Source: Tetmemena sp. SeJ-2015
Taxonomy: Eukaryota > Ciliophora > Spirotrichea > Sporadotrichida > Oxytrichidae
Assembly (NCBI GenBank): GCA_027382625.1
Contig: JAJKFJ010020800.1
Location: 53,588 to 117,587, forward strand
Length of the DNA: 64,000 bases
Reading direction: 5' to 3'
This document shows, piece after piece, positions 45,965 to 58,958 of this stretch (the first letter of the stretch is position 1; each line of letters opens with the position of its first letter). Position numbers and translations under genes: made by a program. The notes under the pieces are model-generated. The model saw nothing but the letters and a program-made list of their open reading frames with translations. It searched no databases and had not been told where the DNA came from.

Positions 45965-47694
45965 TTCCTTTTAAACTGCTGCTGATTTTATTAATCCCTT
46001 CCTAATAAAAATCTACTATCACACTCACTCACTCTATTCAGAGAATGGATTTCCTATTTTGATTCAGAGAGTGTTGATTCAAGAAAAGATAGAGATTTAA
46101 AGGGTTGCTTAATGAATTGTTTATATAATGTAAGGTTCTAGCTAGCTCTGTGGGCAATTGCCGTATAAAGGTCAACTTATCTTATTTAATTATTGCTCAA
46201 GTACAAAAAACAAATTTCATAAAGCAATATATAGAATAGTAATTCTAATTTCTGAGTATTAAGATTTGCTGCGACCTGCTCTGTACTATAATAGAGGGGA
46301 TTAGCTTTAAATTATTCAAAAGAGGTCCTTCCTCTCATAATTTTTAAAGTCCAGGTACACGTCATTTCACAACTCAAACATAACTTAAACATTAAATCAA
46401 CACAGAATAAAGTTACACTTTACATATTCTATTGTTTGAAAGAAGGGTTAGAGTTAATGACGTGGAGGGATGCGACTGATTGTGAAGAAGACAAGCGAGA
46501 TGGAATTGAAGTGAAGTTTTGAAACAAGCAATTATAATAAAAAATTTATTCTCAATCCTAAAACTTATTTTTAAAAAATTATAGTTAACTGCTCTTCACT
46601 TTATAAAATTTGTGCGAGCAATAAATTTTAAGCACTTTTCTGATATGACTTTGTTGGAGCGTCATTTCAAAGCAATATGAGTGCTCTCAAAAAAGTTAGT
46701 AGAGATTAACATTGAGATTTTTGAAATGGTTACGCATCCGTTTCTTATGAAGAGTGGAACTTTATGAAAATTTGTGAAGAAGAAAAACTCAAATTAATTT
46801 TTGGACAATTTTTAAAAGTTTCAGTCTGAATATAAAACCACCATTAATCTGTAAATGATGGTGCTCTCTGCTTATATTTGATCTTTAGACTATATTAAAG
46901 ACACATTAGCCATTATTTATAAAATAAGTAATATGGTTGATAGAAAGAGAGAGAGTCACTGCCCCCATATAGCAAAACTAATTACAAGCGGCGGTCAGGT
47001 CTCCTCTCCTCCCTCCTCTCCTTCTTTATTTGATATATTTTTTTAGACTATATATAAATCCTTCATACTCTGTCAAATTAATTAACGTAATGAGGAATTA
47101 AATAAAACTTAAAAAACCTATCTACTAATTTATCACTATCTCATTTATTTTATTTAGTATTTTTATCTGTGTTGGGCATTAATTGAGCGTCTCTGCTAAG
47201 ATAGTTATCTGTTAGCATGCGAGCCTCGTGTGGGCAGGTTTTCAGTTTCCCTTGTTACGTTTGGTCATGAGTGCTTGCGTATTAGAAATTTAGTCAAAAA
47301 TCAATTGATTTTCTCCTTATATTCTTAATTCCCTTTAAACTTATCCGCAATCGCCCATTAAAATTGTCCTTTTTTTGGTTATTATTAAAATATTCACACA
47401 TAGATCTCCACACACACTTCCACTTATATTTTTTTCCATGTGTGTGTGGTTATTAATCGTAGTATGTTGAAAATTTTGAGCAGTTAAATTGGGAGAGTGG
47501 GGGCGAGAGTGAGAGTAGCTATTTATTATAGAGTGGAGAGTATAGATACAATACTTAGATGGAAGTTAAGGCTTAAGGAAGAGCAAAAGACGCCCGCATA
47601 CAGAGGCGCAACGGTCTTTTACGCACTCCTTCTTACTCCTGCAGTGCAGGCCTTGCAGATTGAACTTCAAGGTGCACCCTCTCACCACTCTCAG
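45965..47694. other. Long AT-rich intergenic region
   Basis: About 1.7 kb with A/T runs and a few CA/TG tracts (47410-47450). A plus-strand open stretch at 47497-47706 has no family resemblance and overlaps the 3' end of the F-box gene, so it is not called. No RNA gene was recognised. Confidence 0.45.
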
Positions 47695-50051
47695 TCAAAA
47701 TATTAAGTGAGACAATAGAATTATGTTATAGTGAAAGTCGGTGTTCATGTGCATTTGAAACTGGGGATTCTGGATGAATTCCTGGCCAGCAGGGAGCGTT
47801 AGTTTGAAGGGCTTAATGTAGACCTTCATTAAAAATAAGAAGAGTTTCTCAGATGTGCATTAAATTGAGTGATTGAAAAGAAGACTGGGGTCAACGTCCT
47901 AGGGAACTTCGGGTCTTTCATCCACGACCTCTCCTTCGCGAAGATAACGGAAGACATAGTAGCCCTCTATTTAAAACCCACATCTTAAAAGAGTTTAGCA
48001 AATTATGAATGGCAAATTAGTGAAATTAAATTTATCTAAGACTAGGTTATAAGACTTCGCTATTAACTTATTTCCAAAATTACGACAATATATGGAGGCA
48101 AATTCTTATGCAAGATTTAGAAATGAAGTAAATTTTATACTATAGATTTATTAAACCATAATTGTTAAAGCTCGTTTATTATTGACTCTAATAAAAAATA
48201 ATTGACTTCAATATGCAGTAAATTAAAACTTTACGACCGAAATAATTCAGAATAAGTACTTTTAATCTTGCTTAGAGAAAATATAATGGTTTTGGATTGT
48301 GTAATTCAAGTCGTTCATTTCTAGGCAATTCTTTAAAAAGCTAAATTGTTTGTAATAATTTATTCTGGTAGATGAAAGGAGCGTCTTCTTTGGTTCTGAA
48401 AACAGGGTAAAGACTGTTATTGCAGTAGACTCCGTTGCCAGCCAAAGTTCTGATATGCTGCCCATTTGAAATGCGATAAACCCGTTGCTACAAAGACAAT
48501 TAGAACAAAGAGTATAAGCTTACCAGAATTTTACAGGGAGCGAATTTGCCATAATCATCCTGACAAATCATAATGAATGAGAGCAACTAATGCATGAAAG
48601 AATAATTCATTGACAAGATTAATTGGCTGAGGAACCAGTAGTAGTTGCTGTATTGATTTGCTCCTCACCTGAGGGCCCAAGAGTTGGCTCCTCTTAATCT
48701 TAGTCTTAAAACAGTTGACCGCTCTCTTCGTGTTTCTCTTCCTCGAGATATAAAAATAAGCGAATAAGAAGTAGTCATTATGTGAATGTTTCGAGAGGCT
48801 GCTCGTCATTGTGTGGCATAATGCGCATTTGGTAGACGAATGAGTACTTGGGAGCGTCTGAGTGAACACTGCGGTCGAATCGGCAAAACATGTGCACGAT
48901 TTAGGCCTGAACTTAAATGAGCCATCTTATATACTTACACTATTGAATTTTGCGTTTAAACTTCAATTCTAATACCGTTCTGGATAGAGACACTTCCATA
49001 GTTCTCAAGAGGGTCCTTAAAGAAAGTCTAAATCTCCCCCTGGTGCACGTATAGTCTGTCCTCCTTCAAGAGTTGGCAGTGGTTTGAAAGGTAGGACTCG
49101 ATGGAGGGAGCGATGAAGAGGGCTTGCGATTTGTCAGTGCCAGTGATAGAGAGGATGGCATTGGGGCCTCTTCCGAAATAATTATTCAAGTCCACGAAGT
49201 TGCACTATCTGTATTTGTTGGTGTGGGTGAAGGGGAATCTATTATATAAATTATCATAGATAATTTTTTACAACTTCATAATAATGATTTAAGGGGAAGC
49301 ATTTGATGCCAGTCTTGAGTTGCAGAATCATTCTGAAATTGAGAATGGAGGAGGGCGAGAGGAGTACTGTCTGCAGGTTGTAGTTATTGAAGATGAGGGA
49401 GGTTAGCTTGAAGTTGGAGAAGTACTCGTGCTCTTCGTCGGGATCAAGAACTGTGTTGCTGGGATCCTAATCATTTAAGTTCTTGAAGAGACACTCAATC
49501 TCGAAAGTTATTGGCTCTTGGATATAATTGAATTAGGGAACCTCTCTGTCCTCAAAGTTACGCAGGAAGCCGCAGCTTCTAAGCGAGGTGAGGAGCTGTC
49601 TTCTGCTGCGCTTCTAGTTTGTGAGCTCGAAGATGTTCTTAAGGAGGTGGCGGAAGAGTTTGTACTTCATGAATGAGCGTTTGAAGTATTATAGGTGAGT
49701 CTCCTCATCATTCTTTTTGTGGTCGGGATACTCATTTTGAGAGAACTCGGTACTACCTAACTTAAAAGCACATTAGATAATTTGTGGACTGGTTTTTTTG
49801 CGAGTGATAGTGAAGAGGAGCTTCCAGATATAGTCAACTCCGCCCTCCTAAAAATACTTATTGAGTTATTTATTGAGGACGGCTAGGCAGCTGAAGGCGG
49901 ACTGGAAGTCGAAGTAACTCACTAGCACTGTTATTAAGTTGTTGTTTAGGGTTGAGCAGAGGGTGGGCCGGTCAACGGGGGGACACTTTGCCAAACTCCC
50001 ACCAGCGGACCTCTGCGAGCTTTGGGAAGAAGTAGAATTTTTCCTTTCCAT
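47695..50051 (-). CDS. F-box/ApaG protein (FBXO3-like), copy 1
   Basis: Predicted substrate receptor of an SCF ubiquitin ligase. Start ATG 50049-50051. An F-box-like N-terminus (NNNLITVLVSYFDFQSAFSC, LNKQLNKYFQEGGVDYIWKL) is followed by a helical middle (MKYKLFRHLLKNIFELTNQK) and RGPNAILSITGTDKSQALFI. The C-terminal ApaG-type beta domain is assembled from DAPKYSFVYQMRIMPHNDEQ, an acidic insertion (EEEKHEESGQLFQDQDQEEP), VYRISNGQHIRTLAGNGVYC, EGYYVFRYLREGEVVDE and YIKPFKLTLPAGQEFIQNPQ. It ends at TGA 47695-47697. FBXO3 in animals has the same F-box plus ApaG architecture. The acidic loop is absent from copy 2. Some junctions between 47840 and 48480 were not resolved. Confidence 0.65.
48488..48523 (-). 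other. Spliceosomal intron (36 nt) in the ApaG domain
   Basis: On the coding strand GTAAGCTTAT...TTTGTAG, phase 0, joining FAPCKIL to QRVYRISNG. It sits at the same alignment position and phase as the 1,064-nt intron of copy 2. Confidence 0.75.
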
Positions 50052-50897
50052 TATTGAATTGTTATTTATACACTCTTTTCTGATTTATTAAGTACACTAG
50101 CATCATTAAATATGAATGAGGGCGTGTGAGTGAATATAACTGTATATAGAAATGTAGAGATGCGTGTGTATATATTATTTTGAGAGTACACGTTATTTAA
50201 AGTGTAGCTGATCTGAGTCTTCTTGTATTAGTAGATTTTATAATTATAAATTTATCTTCTATCCCACCTAAATAGCCAAATATTTGACCAAGCAAGCAAG
50301 AAATTAATCCATCCATCCATGAATAGAGTATTCATTTTCTTCTTTGTAATTTTAAGTGCATCGATTTCTATTTAAATGATGATCTAGAAATAGAGGCAGA
50401 TGGGAAGTGGAAAAAAAGATATATGAATTAAATAGAGATAGCTGAGATCCTAAAACTTTCCCTCAAAATACTGATAGAGCAATAAAATCTGAGCCACATC
50501 ATAAAAAAAAACAAATTCATTACTTACACATCCATTTATAGCATTTTTTTAAGATGAAAATGATTATTATTTTCTTAAATCAGAGTCTAAATACAAGCAA
50601 GAGTTTATAAGCATTGATATTACTGACATACATAAAGTTATATTTAATACGAGATAAATCCAGAGAGATGATAAATAGTTTGCGAGAAAATAAGATATTC
50701 ATATATTTAACTAGTCCTCATTCTTCCATCCGCTGACTCTTTTTATAAAATTAAAGAGTAGTTAACTGTCTTAAAGGGACCTCTTAAGTCTAAGTAGAGA
50801 ACAAATATTTTGAGCATTTTTTATAGTGAATGGATTTATTTTTGTAGTTCGTGATTTGATACTATTAATGTGATGACGTGGCATCTATTACTATGAG
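50052..50897. other. AT-rich spacer between the two F-box genes
   Basis: About 850 bp, A/T-rich, no coding signal. It includes the upstream region of copy 1. Confidence 0.45.
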
Positions 50898-53800
50898 TCA
50901 TGTATGCATCCATGGCTCAAACTTTGGGTTCTTAAGTAATCTTGTTCCCTCCTGCAGGTCAAGTGTGAATGGGTCTATCAGGGCTTTGAAGGTTTCAAAA
51001 ATAATTTGATTGAATTACTATTCATGAACTATTCTGGTTTCCCCTTATTTGGGGCCTTCGAGATACTGGAATTCGAAGTAACCACTCATCTTGGTACCGA
51101 GAATCTTGGTGGGGCAGCAGCTCTCGTACACAAAGTCCTTCTCCATGTCTTTACTCACCTCGGGGTAGAGCCCAATCACTCCCGGACCCGAAGTCTCAGT
51201 CACCTAACTTCCCTCCTCAATCTTCCAGTATCGAGACTATCACAAAAATATATATAGTAAGCCACAATCACAATCCTAAATTATTTATTTTTTCTTATCA
51301 TTAAATTTTATATTTTTTTCTTCATTCTTGTAATAAAAGGAAAGTTAAAACTGGAAAAAATTAGTTTTAGACAATATAATTTTAAGAAATATTAATATAA
51401 GCCGTCCTATAATTTTAATTAGGAAAAGGGAGTTTGAAAGCATAGGTTGCAAAATTAAAGTTATAAAAGTGTCCCTGCAAACTTTAAGACTCGCAAATGT
51501 ATTTTTGTTCCTCTATCTTGGGCAATCCGCCACATTTATTATCATAAACAAAATGAAAAAGGGTTTGTCGAATAATATATACTATTTATAGATTAAATCT
51601 TTTATTCGAAACAACGTTGAGAAACTAATAATTTTTAATAAGTCCGATAAATAAGAAATAATCTAAAATTGGTCAAAAAATAATCAAAAATGGGTCGGAA
51701 AATAATAAAAAGCTGGTCAGAAATAATAAAAAGCTGGCCAGAAAATAATAAAAAATGTGCAGGAAAATAATAAAAAACTGGAGAGAAAATATAATCCTAA
51801 ATTTGTAAATCTCTATTCTCGAATTGAAATGTAGGAATATTATGAGGAGTGGAATTAGCAAGAGAGTCAGGAAATAAAATTCCAAGAAAAAATATTAAGT
51901 TACTCCGAAAAACTACTAACAGCAACTCATATGTATTTAGAGATCGCGAAAGGAAGAATTTCAAAGAAAAAATATTTTTTAGCTTAGCATTTAAAATTTT
52001 TAGAAGAGTGATAGATAAAAATTTTGCGCCACCAGCTTAGAGGAATAAAAGTAAATATCTTTAAATTGTTATAATTCTTTGCTACTCCACGTAGCTCAAA
52101 TCCTTCCCCTATTTAATATAGAGACCAACACTAATTCCAAAAGTGTATGAGTAAATAATATTTTTGAAGAGACCAAAGATTTGAGGAGCGAGATCAGTTT
52201 TAAATTTTAGCTTAGAGAGCGAAAGCCGCTATTATATTGGCTGAAATAGATAGATAGTTTTTAAAATAGATTTGCAAAGAGTGAGAGTATAGGGACTTAC
52301 AATGAGCCTGCATTTATGGAACTCGCCCTGGAAATCAGGGTCCAGGGATATTCTTATCTGGTAGGAGAAGAAATATCTACACTCATTGTGATAGTAGTCC
52401 TGATCAAATACACTAAAGACAAAATAATTTCCTCTTTAGCTAATGAAGAAAAATGAAGTGAATTTTCTTATAGAATAAAGATATGGATGTAATTTGCGAC
52501 AGCGTCGATCCTAACTCCGTTGGTGATAGTAGTGCTGCCCTTAGTTTTTGTGGGATTAGTTTCATAAGATTCGATTTCACCCCTGGACGAGTAGTAATAA
52601 TTATGCTTAAGCTTTTGCAGATGAGAGTCCAAATAGCTCATACTCCTAAAATAAGGAAAGTTTTTAATAAGCACTTCAAAATTAAGTCTAGCTCATGATA
52701 TCTCGAGCAAAGAACTGAACTATGGAGCGATCAGGTCCACCTTGCGAAATGAGAGAGCCGTGACCCATTCCATATTCATTGTCCACGTCCACGAAAGTTG
52801 AATGTCTGTAGTTCAATACATGCATGAAAATTAAGATGAGGAATCCTCCAATGATAAAGACTAAGGTATTTATTTAATGAAAGGGAGAGATTGAAATTTG
52901 TAACGCTGCGCCACGATGTTTTAAACCATCTTCACAGTTGAGGGCGATAACAAGCATCAAGAAATAATTACAGAAATGATCCATAGTTTATAAAAATGAA
53001 GCAGAGCTGAAGGTGATGGTCGTAGAAGCGAGTGTTGAGCAGTTTGAAATTTTCAATGATGTAGTATTGGTTTTACTATATCAGATAGTGCAAAATAGGC
53101 TACTGTAGCTGATTTTTCTCCTCGAAGTTCTTATAGAAGCATTCATATTGGAAAGTCAATGAAATCATAATGTATATGGGATATTTCTCCTTTTTGTAAA
53201 GTGATATTTTCCTATTAGGCTATGTAGGGGTGGGGCTTCCTGTTATAAAAGTTCCTGAGGAACCCGTCTTGCTAATCCTCAGAGCTGTGGTCAGCAGTAA
53301 TTTGGAAAATCTCGCCCATCAGGTAGCGAATGTATTTGTATTTCTCAAATGAGCGAATCATGAATAAGTAAATTTGCTTTTTAAGAGCGCTTGAAGTACT
53401 GATAGTAAGTTTCTTGCTACTCAACCTCGACTAGCTTGCCCGTCTTCTCATCTATTTGAAATTAACTAAGATAGATGTATATTTTGTTATTTGGGTTGTC
53501 TTGATAGTCTCTCGAGACTGGTCCACATAGGTCTCATGGAGATAAAGAAAACTTTTATTATAGAATGCTATTTTCTTCTGGAGAAATTCCTGAAGGAAGT
53601 ACTTTTTCCAAATTAAGTCAACCCTGCTCTTGATCAGAGAGTTGAAGGCGCGAGTGAGAGTCTGCATCTGCACGCACTCCTCAAATGGAATGTAAGATGC
53701 TAGCTCTACTATCAGGTATGAGTTGAATACCTCTCCAAATGTTAGCTTTGTCTCCTGAATAATTTAATGAGAATTTTTATATGATGAACTTTTATAAATG

Positions 53801-54110
53801 GTAGGGAAGCTCATTTGCATCGTTGACTGTTAGTGTAGTGAGTTTGCGTAAATTTATTAATTATTAACTTGTGAAAGGTTATGCTCTTTAGCCTCTTCGC
53901 TAAGATAGGCGGAAATGCACGGCTACAAGCTAGTGGGCGCTTATAAAAGCTGGCCAAGCAGTTGAGAGTGGTCACCACTAATTTCTTGAGAATTTCCTTC
54001 TCTCTACTCTTAAGTTTACTAGAGATGTCTACTTAAACTTTGAGATGACGCTTTGTTTTCCACTCCATTTTAAGAGGAGTGGCTCCCTTCATTTTTGTTA
54101 CTTGCTTCAT
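50898..54110 (-). CDS. F-box/ApaG protein (FBXO3-like), copy 2
   Basis: Start ATG 54108-54110 (MKQVTKMKGATPLKMEWKTK), followed by a helical N-terminus (ILKKLVVTTLNCLASFYKRP) and KVDLIWKKYFLQEFLQKKI-like and FEKYKYIRYLMGEIFQITAD segments that align with copy 1. Its ApaG domain is clear: CRYFFSYQIRISLDPDFQGE, then SRYWKIEEGSQVTETSGPGV, IGLYPEVSKDMEKDFVYESC, and MSGYFEFQYLEGPKQGETRI, matching the RHWRI...GPGVVGE...YTSxxPL...G-x-Y consensus. It ends NPKFEPWMHT with TGA 50898-50900. A GT-AG intron of about 1.06 kb (51237-52300) splits the ApaG domain. Other interruptions in 52400-53900 are only partly resolved. Predicted SCF substrate receptor; its substrate is unknown. Confidence 0.7.
51237..52300 (-). 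other. Unusually long intron, or short intron carrying a large germline insertion
   Basis: On the coding strand it starts GTAAGTCCC and ends GTGATAG. Splicing gives HKCRLI-SRYWKIEEG in frame, phase 0. Introns elsewhere in the window are 36-80 nt. The interior is very AT-rich and holds the degenerate repeat at 51669-51789, so an IES or transposon remnant nested in the intron is likely. Confidence 0.65.
51669..51789 (+). repeat. Degenerate tandem repeat, about 21-25-bp unit
   Basis: Five imperfect copies of a GGTCAGAAAATAATAAAAA-type unit inside the long intron. The low-complexity Leu/Phe-rich open stretch read from the other strand here is just this repeat translated. Confidence 0.8.
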
Positions 54111-56277
54111 TAGATTCGCAGAACTGAGCGAACTCCTCTTTCTAATGAGAATCGCAAGGGGTGAACCTTTGCACATAGCTTGGGAGGTTCTAGCTCAAAA
54201 TCTCCTCTGGTATTTGCTAATTTGAGTTTTAGGGACTGAATTTTTCAGTTTAATTGTTTTCTTGCTATTCTCCAAATTTTAACTCGCTATTTTTCGATTC
54301 CATTCATCAATAAATAAGAAAGAGAGAAAAAACAATATTTTTTGTGGAAGTTATTTTTTTATATTTTGAGATTGCAAAATTTTATTATAAAGAGTGAGCA
54401 AAGAGAGCAGACTAAATAAGACAAATATATAAACAATAACAATTAAAGATAGAAATTAAATAGACAATTGAATTATTAAATTCCTTAAATTACTTATAAA
54501 AGGTAATCAACAGGTAAGATATGGAATTTTGAAATACATTAATTATTTTTTATTGAGTTATCAAATTAAAAAAGGTCAATCACACAGCACAAGTAAGAAA
54601 AAAGAGCGATTTCTAAATTAAAACTTTGTTCTCTTTTTTTTTAAAGAAATTCGTTATAAAATTTGGTCAATTATAAGTGAAAAATTCCCATTTTGAGCTA
54701 GTTGATTGAAACTAAAGTGTAAAAATTTACAACTCTTTATTTATAATTCGAATTTTAGATTTTATTGTAGATTTGAAGTATATTCTTAAAATTATATCAA
54801 TTTCGAACTAAAAAAGCGTGGTCTTCCGCAATCTCGAATTTTCTTCAGGTCCTACTACTGTATTAAGTAAAGTCGCAGTAATTATTACAACTTTTTATTA
54901 TTGAATTTTAAGATTAATTGTAGATGGGAAATACTATTATTTTATAGAGTGAATAATATCATTCATAATAAAAAGGGAGCAATAAATTTATAGAATGAGT
55001 AGAAATATTTAAAGTCAATGTCAATAGATGAATTAGTAGAATCTCACACAAATTATTTGATTTTTATGAACTGTAAGTCGAAGTTAAAAGAAATTAGAGT
55101 AAGCAACTATAAAATGAAAATCTTTTTCAAAACTCTAGGATTAATATTCCAAGAGAAAAATAAGGCCTAATATGGCTATGGTTGGATGCTCTATGAGCAA
55201 GTGAGCTTTCATTTTATCTTGGTTCGAGGATATTATAAATATTTTTGTAAGCAACTGACCTCCTCTTTGATTTATTAAACTCTAAAATAGAATTAAGAAC
55301 AAATATATAATATTGTTTTCAGCTGTTTGAGTTTAATTGAGCTTAATTAATTATAAATGAACTCTCCTTCACCACTTTAAACACGTCAATGCTCTCAGCA
55401 GAAGCGGACACCTCTCATCCAAAACCAACCTCAACCAAATTAAAAAAAGAATTAGATCATACTTATTCATTACGTTTATATTTCTAAATGACTCTTTTCA
55501 AGTAAGCTTAATTCGGGATTCTTTTTTCCCATTTGAAACTTTACACTCTAAATTAAATAAAAATTTATAATTATCAAACTGAGCCTCAATATACTTTGTG
55601 GACTCTGCTGTGACTCTTGTTCAACCATTTTTCGATATCAGAATTCCCTCGTTGAATAACCTCAATCTATAAAATAAGAATAAACGAATAAAACATTTTC
55701 TTTTTTTTTAAAGAAATAATCTAGGTTGATTAAATTGCTTAATAAAATTAGGCTAGTGGGTGAAAATGAATTAGTTTATTTGTTTGCAACAACTTAAAAA
55801 TAATGTAGAGAGTCAAGGTTGAGGAAGATCAAACCAAGCTAGCTGAAAATTAAAAATTGATTCCACAGGAGCAGAGGAGGCCCTAAGTTTAAAATAAAAT
55901 AAAATTGAATTAAAAATTATAAGTGAGATACAGTCAGAGAACGAGAGCAGAAATGAGTCAGGCTGAAGGGAAATTGAGTTAAACAAGAGAAACTGGCGAA
56001 AATATTAGAGGTAGGTTCAAGATTTATAATAAATACAGATCAAACTCTCCTTTTAGATCAATATCAAACAAAAATTCAAGCCATTTTTATTTTGAGGGGA
56101 GGGAATAGGGAGATTACATTATCTTTTAACTGATTTAATAAATAGCTTACCTTTTTCATTTTTTAAATTCATTAGAAATTGATCCGCACTATTTTATACT
56201 CTTGGATTTTATTAGTTTGGACTTGTATTCTAAAATTTAGAGTGAATGAAGTCCCTCTTCCTTCTATTTTAATTAAT
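54111..56277. other. Long AT-rich intergenic region
   Basis: About 2.2 kb with no gene, RNA or repeat array that I can recognise. It lies between divergent genes and is the largest gene-poor stretch of the window, so it may hold germline-limited sequence. Confidence 0.45.
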
Positions 56278-58958
56278 ATGGTGGTAGCCAATCCAAGCCA
56301 CAAAGTTTAACAAAAGATAACTTACCTCAGAAGGGTTTAAAGCTTAGCGTGCTTGAGTATTTCGGCGTTGATCTTGAACTAGACCCAGAAGCCAGGTAAA
56401 ATACTTCTACCCTCATTATAGCTTTCTCTTAGGCAGAAAAAAGATGCATACTCCTAAGGCTCAAGAGCCAAACCCTTTCCATCTAAGTCTAAGACTCCGC
56501 TTTCACACAATTAGTAAATATTTTTAACTCCCATTAGCCAATTTTCTAACCTTAAATTTTAGAGAGAAGCTCGAGAAGAAGAGTTTAGGCTATGAGGTGA
56601 GTACTGGGAAGAACAGGCCGGGCAAGTCGCAGTTTTTGACCAGAACTTACCCTGCCTCCTGCAGCAAAGATAGATCAGGCAGCTCTGAGCAATTCCAAGA
56701 GCTGAGAAAATCAATCTACAATCGACTGCCTATGTTTTCAGAGAAGATTCTCTATCCAGATTTCAAGAAAGATATGAAGATGTACAACAGAGAAGCAAAG
56801 ATCTTCCTCAAGTACATGATGATAAATGATAATCTTACTTACTAACATTAACTTTTTTAATTCATGGAGGAGGAATATAAGGCTTCAGAGCAATATACCT
56901 TGGATGAATACGGGCTGATCATGTTTCCACTGACTAAGAGATGGCTGAAAGGAGAGGAATACGGCTTTGTGATCAGACACTACAAGACCTACCTTCACTT
57001 TGGGCATTTCTCGCTCAGCAACAAATCTCAAGACCCCAACGTCTACCAAGCCCCTTTCAGTAAGTTTACTTTACTGCTCTACGAACTGATCTTCTTTTGT
57101 AGATGGGATGGTGTACTTCATAAAAGGAATGCACTTGAGAGAGTTTGGATTCCCCAGAATCAAGCCCTCCAGCCAACAAGAAAGCATCAAGGAGTTCAAG
57201 TGGAAGAAGATCAATTTAAAATTAGCAAGATATATTTCATTGTTTAAGCAATTTTGTGACTGACTTGCCCAAACACTATCCAATTTCGAAGTATCTAGTA
57301 GCCAAGGCGAAGCGAGGTCGCGAAACCTATTTCATGCACTGCTCTATCATTAGACAAGGTAGGGCCTTGTCCTAGTATTTATATTGATTGTTGTGTTTTA
57401 GAATACGACAACGACTATAAACGACCAGAGGTGCTCAGAGAATTGAAGGAGAAGAAACTCAAGCTCAAGGATTAGGATATGAATCCTTCTAAAGGTAAAA
57501 AATCATAGCCATCTCTTCCTTCTACATTTTTGACTGAATATTTTTAGAGTTTGAAAGAATAATTCTGTGCCACGTATTTGAGAAAGAGGACACGCAGGCT
57601 CCACACAAAAAGCCAAACTACAACAAACCCTAAAAGCAATCTCAAAAAAAGATTTAAAAAGGGGAAGAGAGCAGCGATAACTCTGCGGATGAATCTGATG
57701 ATGATGGAGAAGAATAATAATTATCAGTCCAGGATGAAAATTAATAGGATGACAACAGTGATGGTGAAGATGATGAGGAGGAACTAAAAGAGAACAACGA
57801 TCACGATGGATATATTCAAAGTCAAATGGATGATAAATATAATATATTTTTTATAATCTCTATAGGAATTGAATGAGGACTACCCTTATTTCGATTCGTG
57901 GAAGAAAAATTAAAAATCATAGAGTAATAACCTCAGAGACAACAAATTTTAATAATTTTCACTTCTTTTTTTAAATAGTTTGTTGGAGAAACCAATCTTT
58001 CAAGATAGTCATTAAAAATATATGTATTTTTTTTAGTCTCTATTGATAAGAGGCCTTTACTAAATGGAAAAATAGATATATGACCCTCATAAACTATCCT
58101 ATATTTATTTTCCTAGATCATTTAATTGCTTTTAGATTAGCTCTATGCTAGAAACCTAAAACAGAAACGAGACTGAGAAACTTTTGGCGAAACGCAAAGC
58201 CCCAGAAAGAATGTAAAGCTTGCACCTTTTGAGAGCAGAATCTAACAGAACCTAGAATAATCAAGGCGAATAGAAGATGGCGATGATTTCCGCAGAAAGC
58301 AAGGCAAATATGAATTCAATGAGTCTTAAACACCAATTAAATAGCAGCAGTCCTAAAAAAGAGAATAGAGAAGCACAGGAAGATGGGTAAAGCAATATTT
58401 CTCAAACCACTAAGAATTAAAATGCTGATAATAGTTTCTTAAAGCCTCAAGACTACAAACATTCAAATGTTTAAGAAGAAAGCCATCATTAATCATAATC
58501 GTCTGAGTCTAATGATCAATCAACTTAGAGGAAGTCCTCAGACTAAAAGAGATTATCTTAGAGGGCTGTCGCACGCAGAGGTTATGGTTACTACAACGAG
58601 CTAAAATACTTACTTATCATTTATTGCTTAAATAAGTTTTTAAGAGTCTTTCTAATCTTGGAAGTCGACTCAAGAGCAAAGATAGAATCTTCAGCATACC
58701 AAAGGCAAGCAGAGAAAGTAAATTGGGACTCGCAAACAGGAAAAGATACAGGACAAGAATAATCAAATAAAGAGGAAAAATGACCGGCAAATAGAAGAAT
58801 TCAAAATTTAATTACAGAAGAGAGAGTCTGATGCTCAAAGAAGCTCAGTCAGCTAATCAGCATATATATGTAATATATATTAAATAGGGATCCTATTAAA
58901 CTTACTAGCGAGTGCGATGAGTGGCTAGCAGGGACCCAAACAGAGAACCTTAACAGAG
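56278..58958 (+). CDS. Hypothetical acidic protein, boundaries uncertain
   Basis: Not recognised. Good coding blocks in order: LSVLEYFGVDLELDPEA; EKLEKKSLGYEVSTGKNRPG (after a GT-AG intron at about 56395-56562); FQELRKSIYNRLPMFSEKIL; YKASEQYTLDEYGLIMFPLT; MVYFIKGMHLREFGFPRIKP (after an intron at 57060-57102); FVTDLPKHYPISKYLVAKAK (after an IES with pointer AATTT); EYDNDYKRPEVLRELKEKKL; and an acidic run ESSDNSADESDDDGEE. From 58140 a Q/K/S-rich coil follows (ESKANMNSMSLKHQLN; RKQEKIQDKNNQIKRKNDRQ), then ECDEWLAGTQTENLNRDVKA. No TGA in frame was found between the acidic part and the coil, but the AT-rich 57.95-58.14 kb could separate two genes. The start at 56278 is tentative. Confidence 0.4.
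57060..57102 (+). other. Spliceosomal intron (43 nt)
   Basis: GTAAGTTTACTTT...TTTTGTAG. Splicing gives YQAPF-NGMVYFIKGMHLREF in frame. Confidence 0.8.

Noticed and set aside
47497..47706. A plus-strand ATG-started open stretch of 69 codons
   Set aside because: It has no family resemblance, lies in AT-rich spacer, and overlaps the 3' end of the minus-strand F-box/ApaG gene.
51673..51885. A minus-strand Leu/Phe/Ile-rich open stretch suggesting a membrane protein
   Set aside because: It is simply the translation of a degenerate AT-rich tandem repeat inside a long intron.
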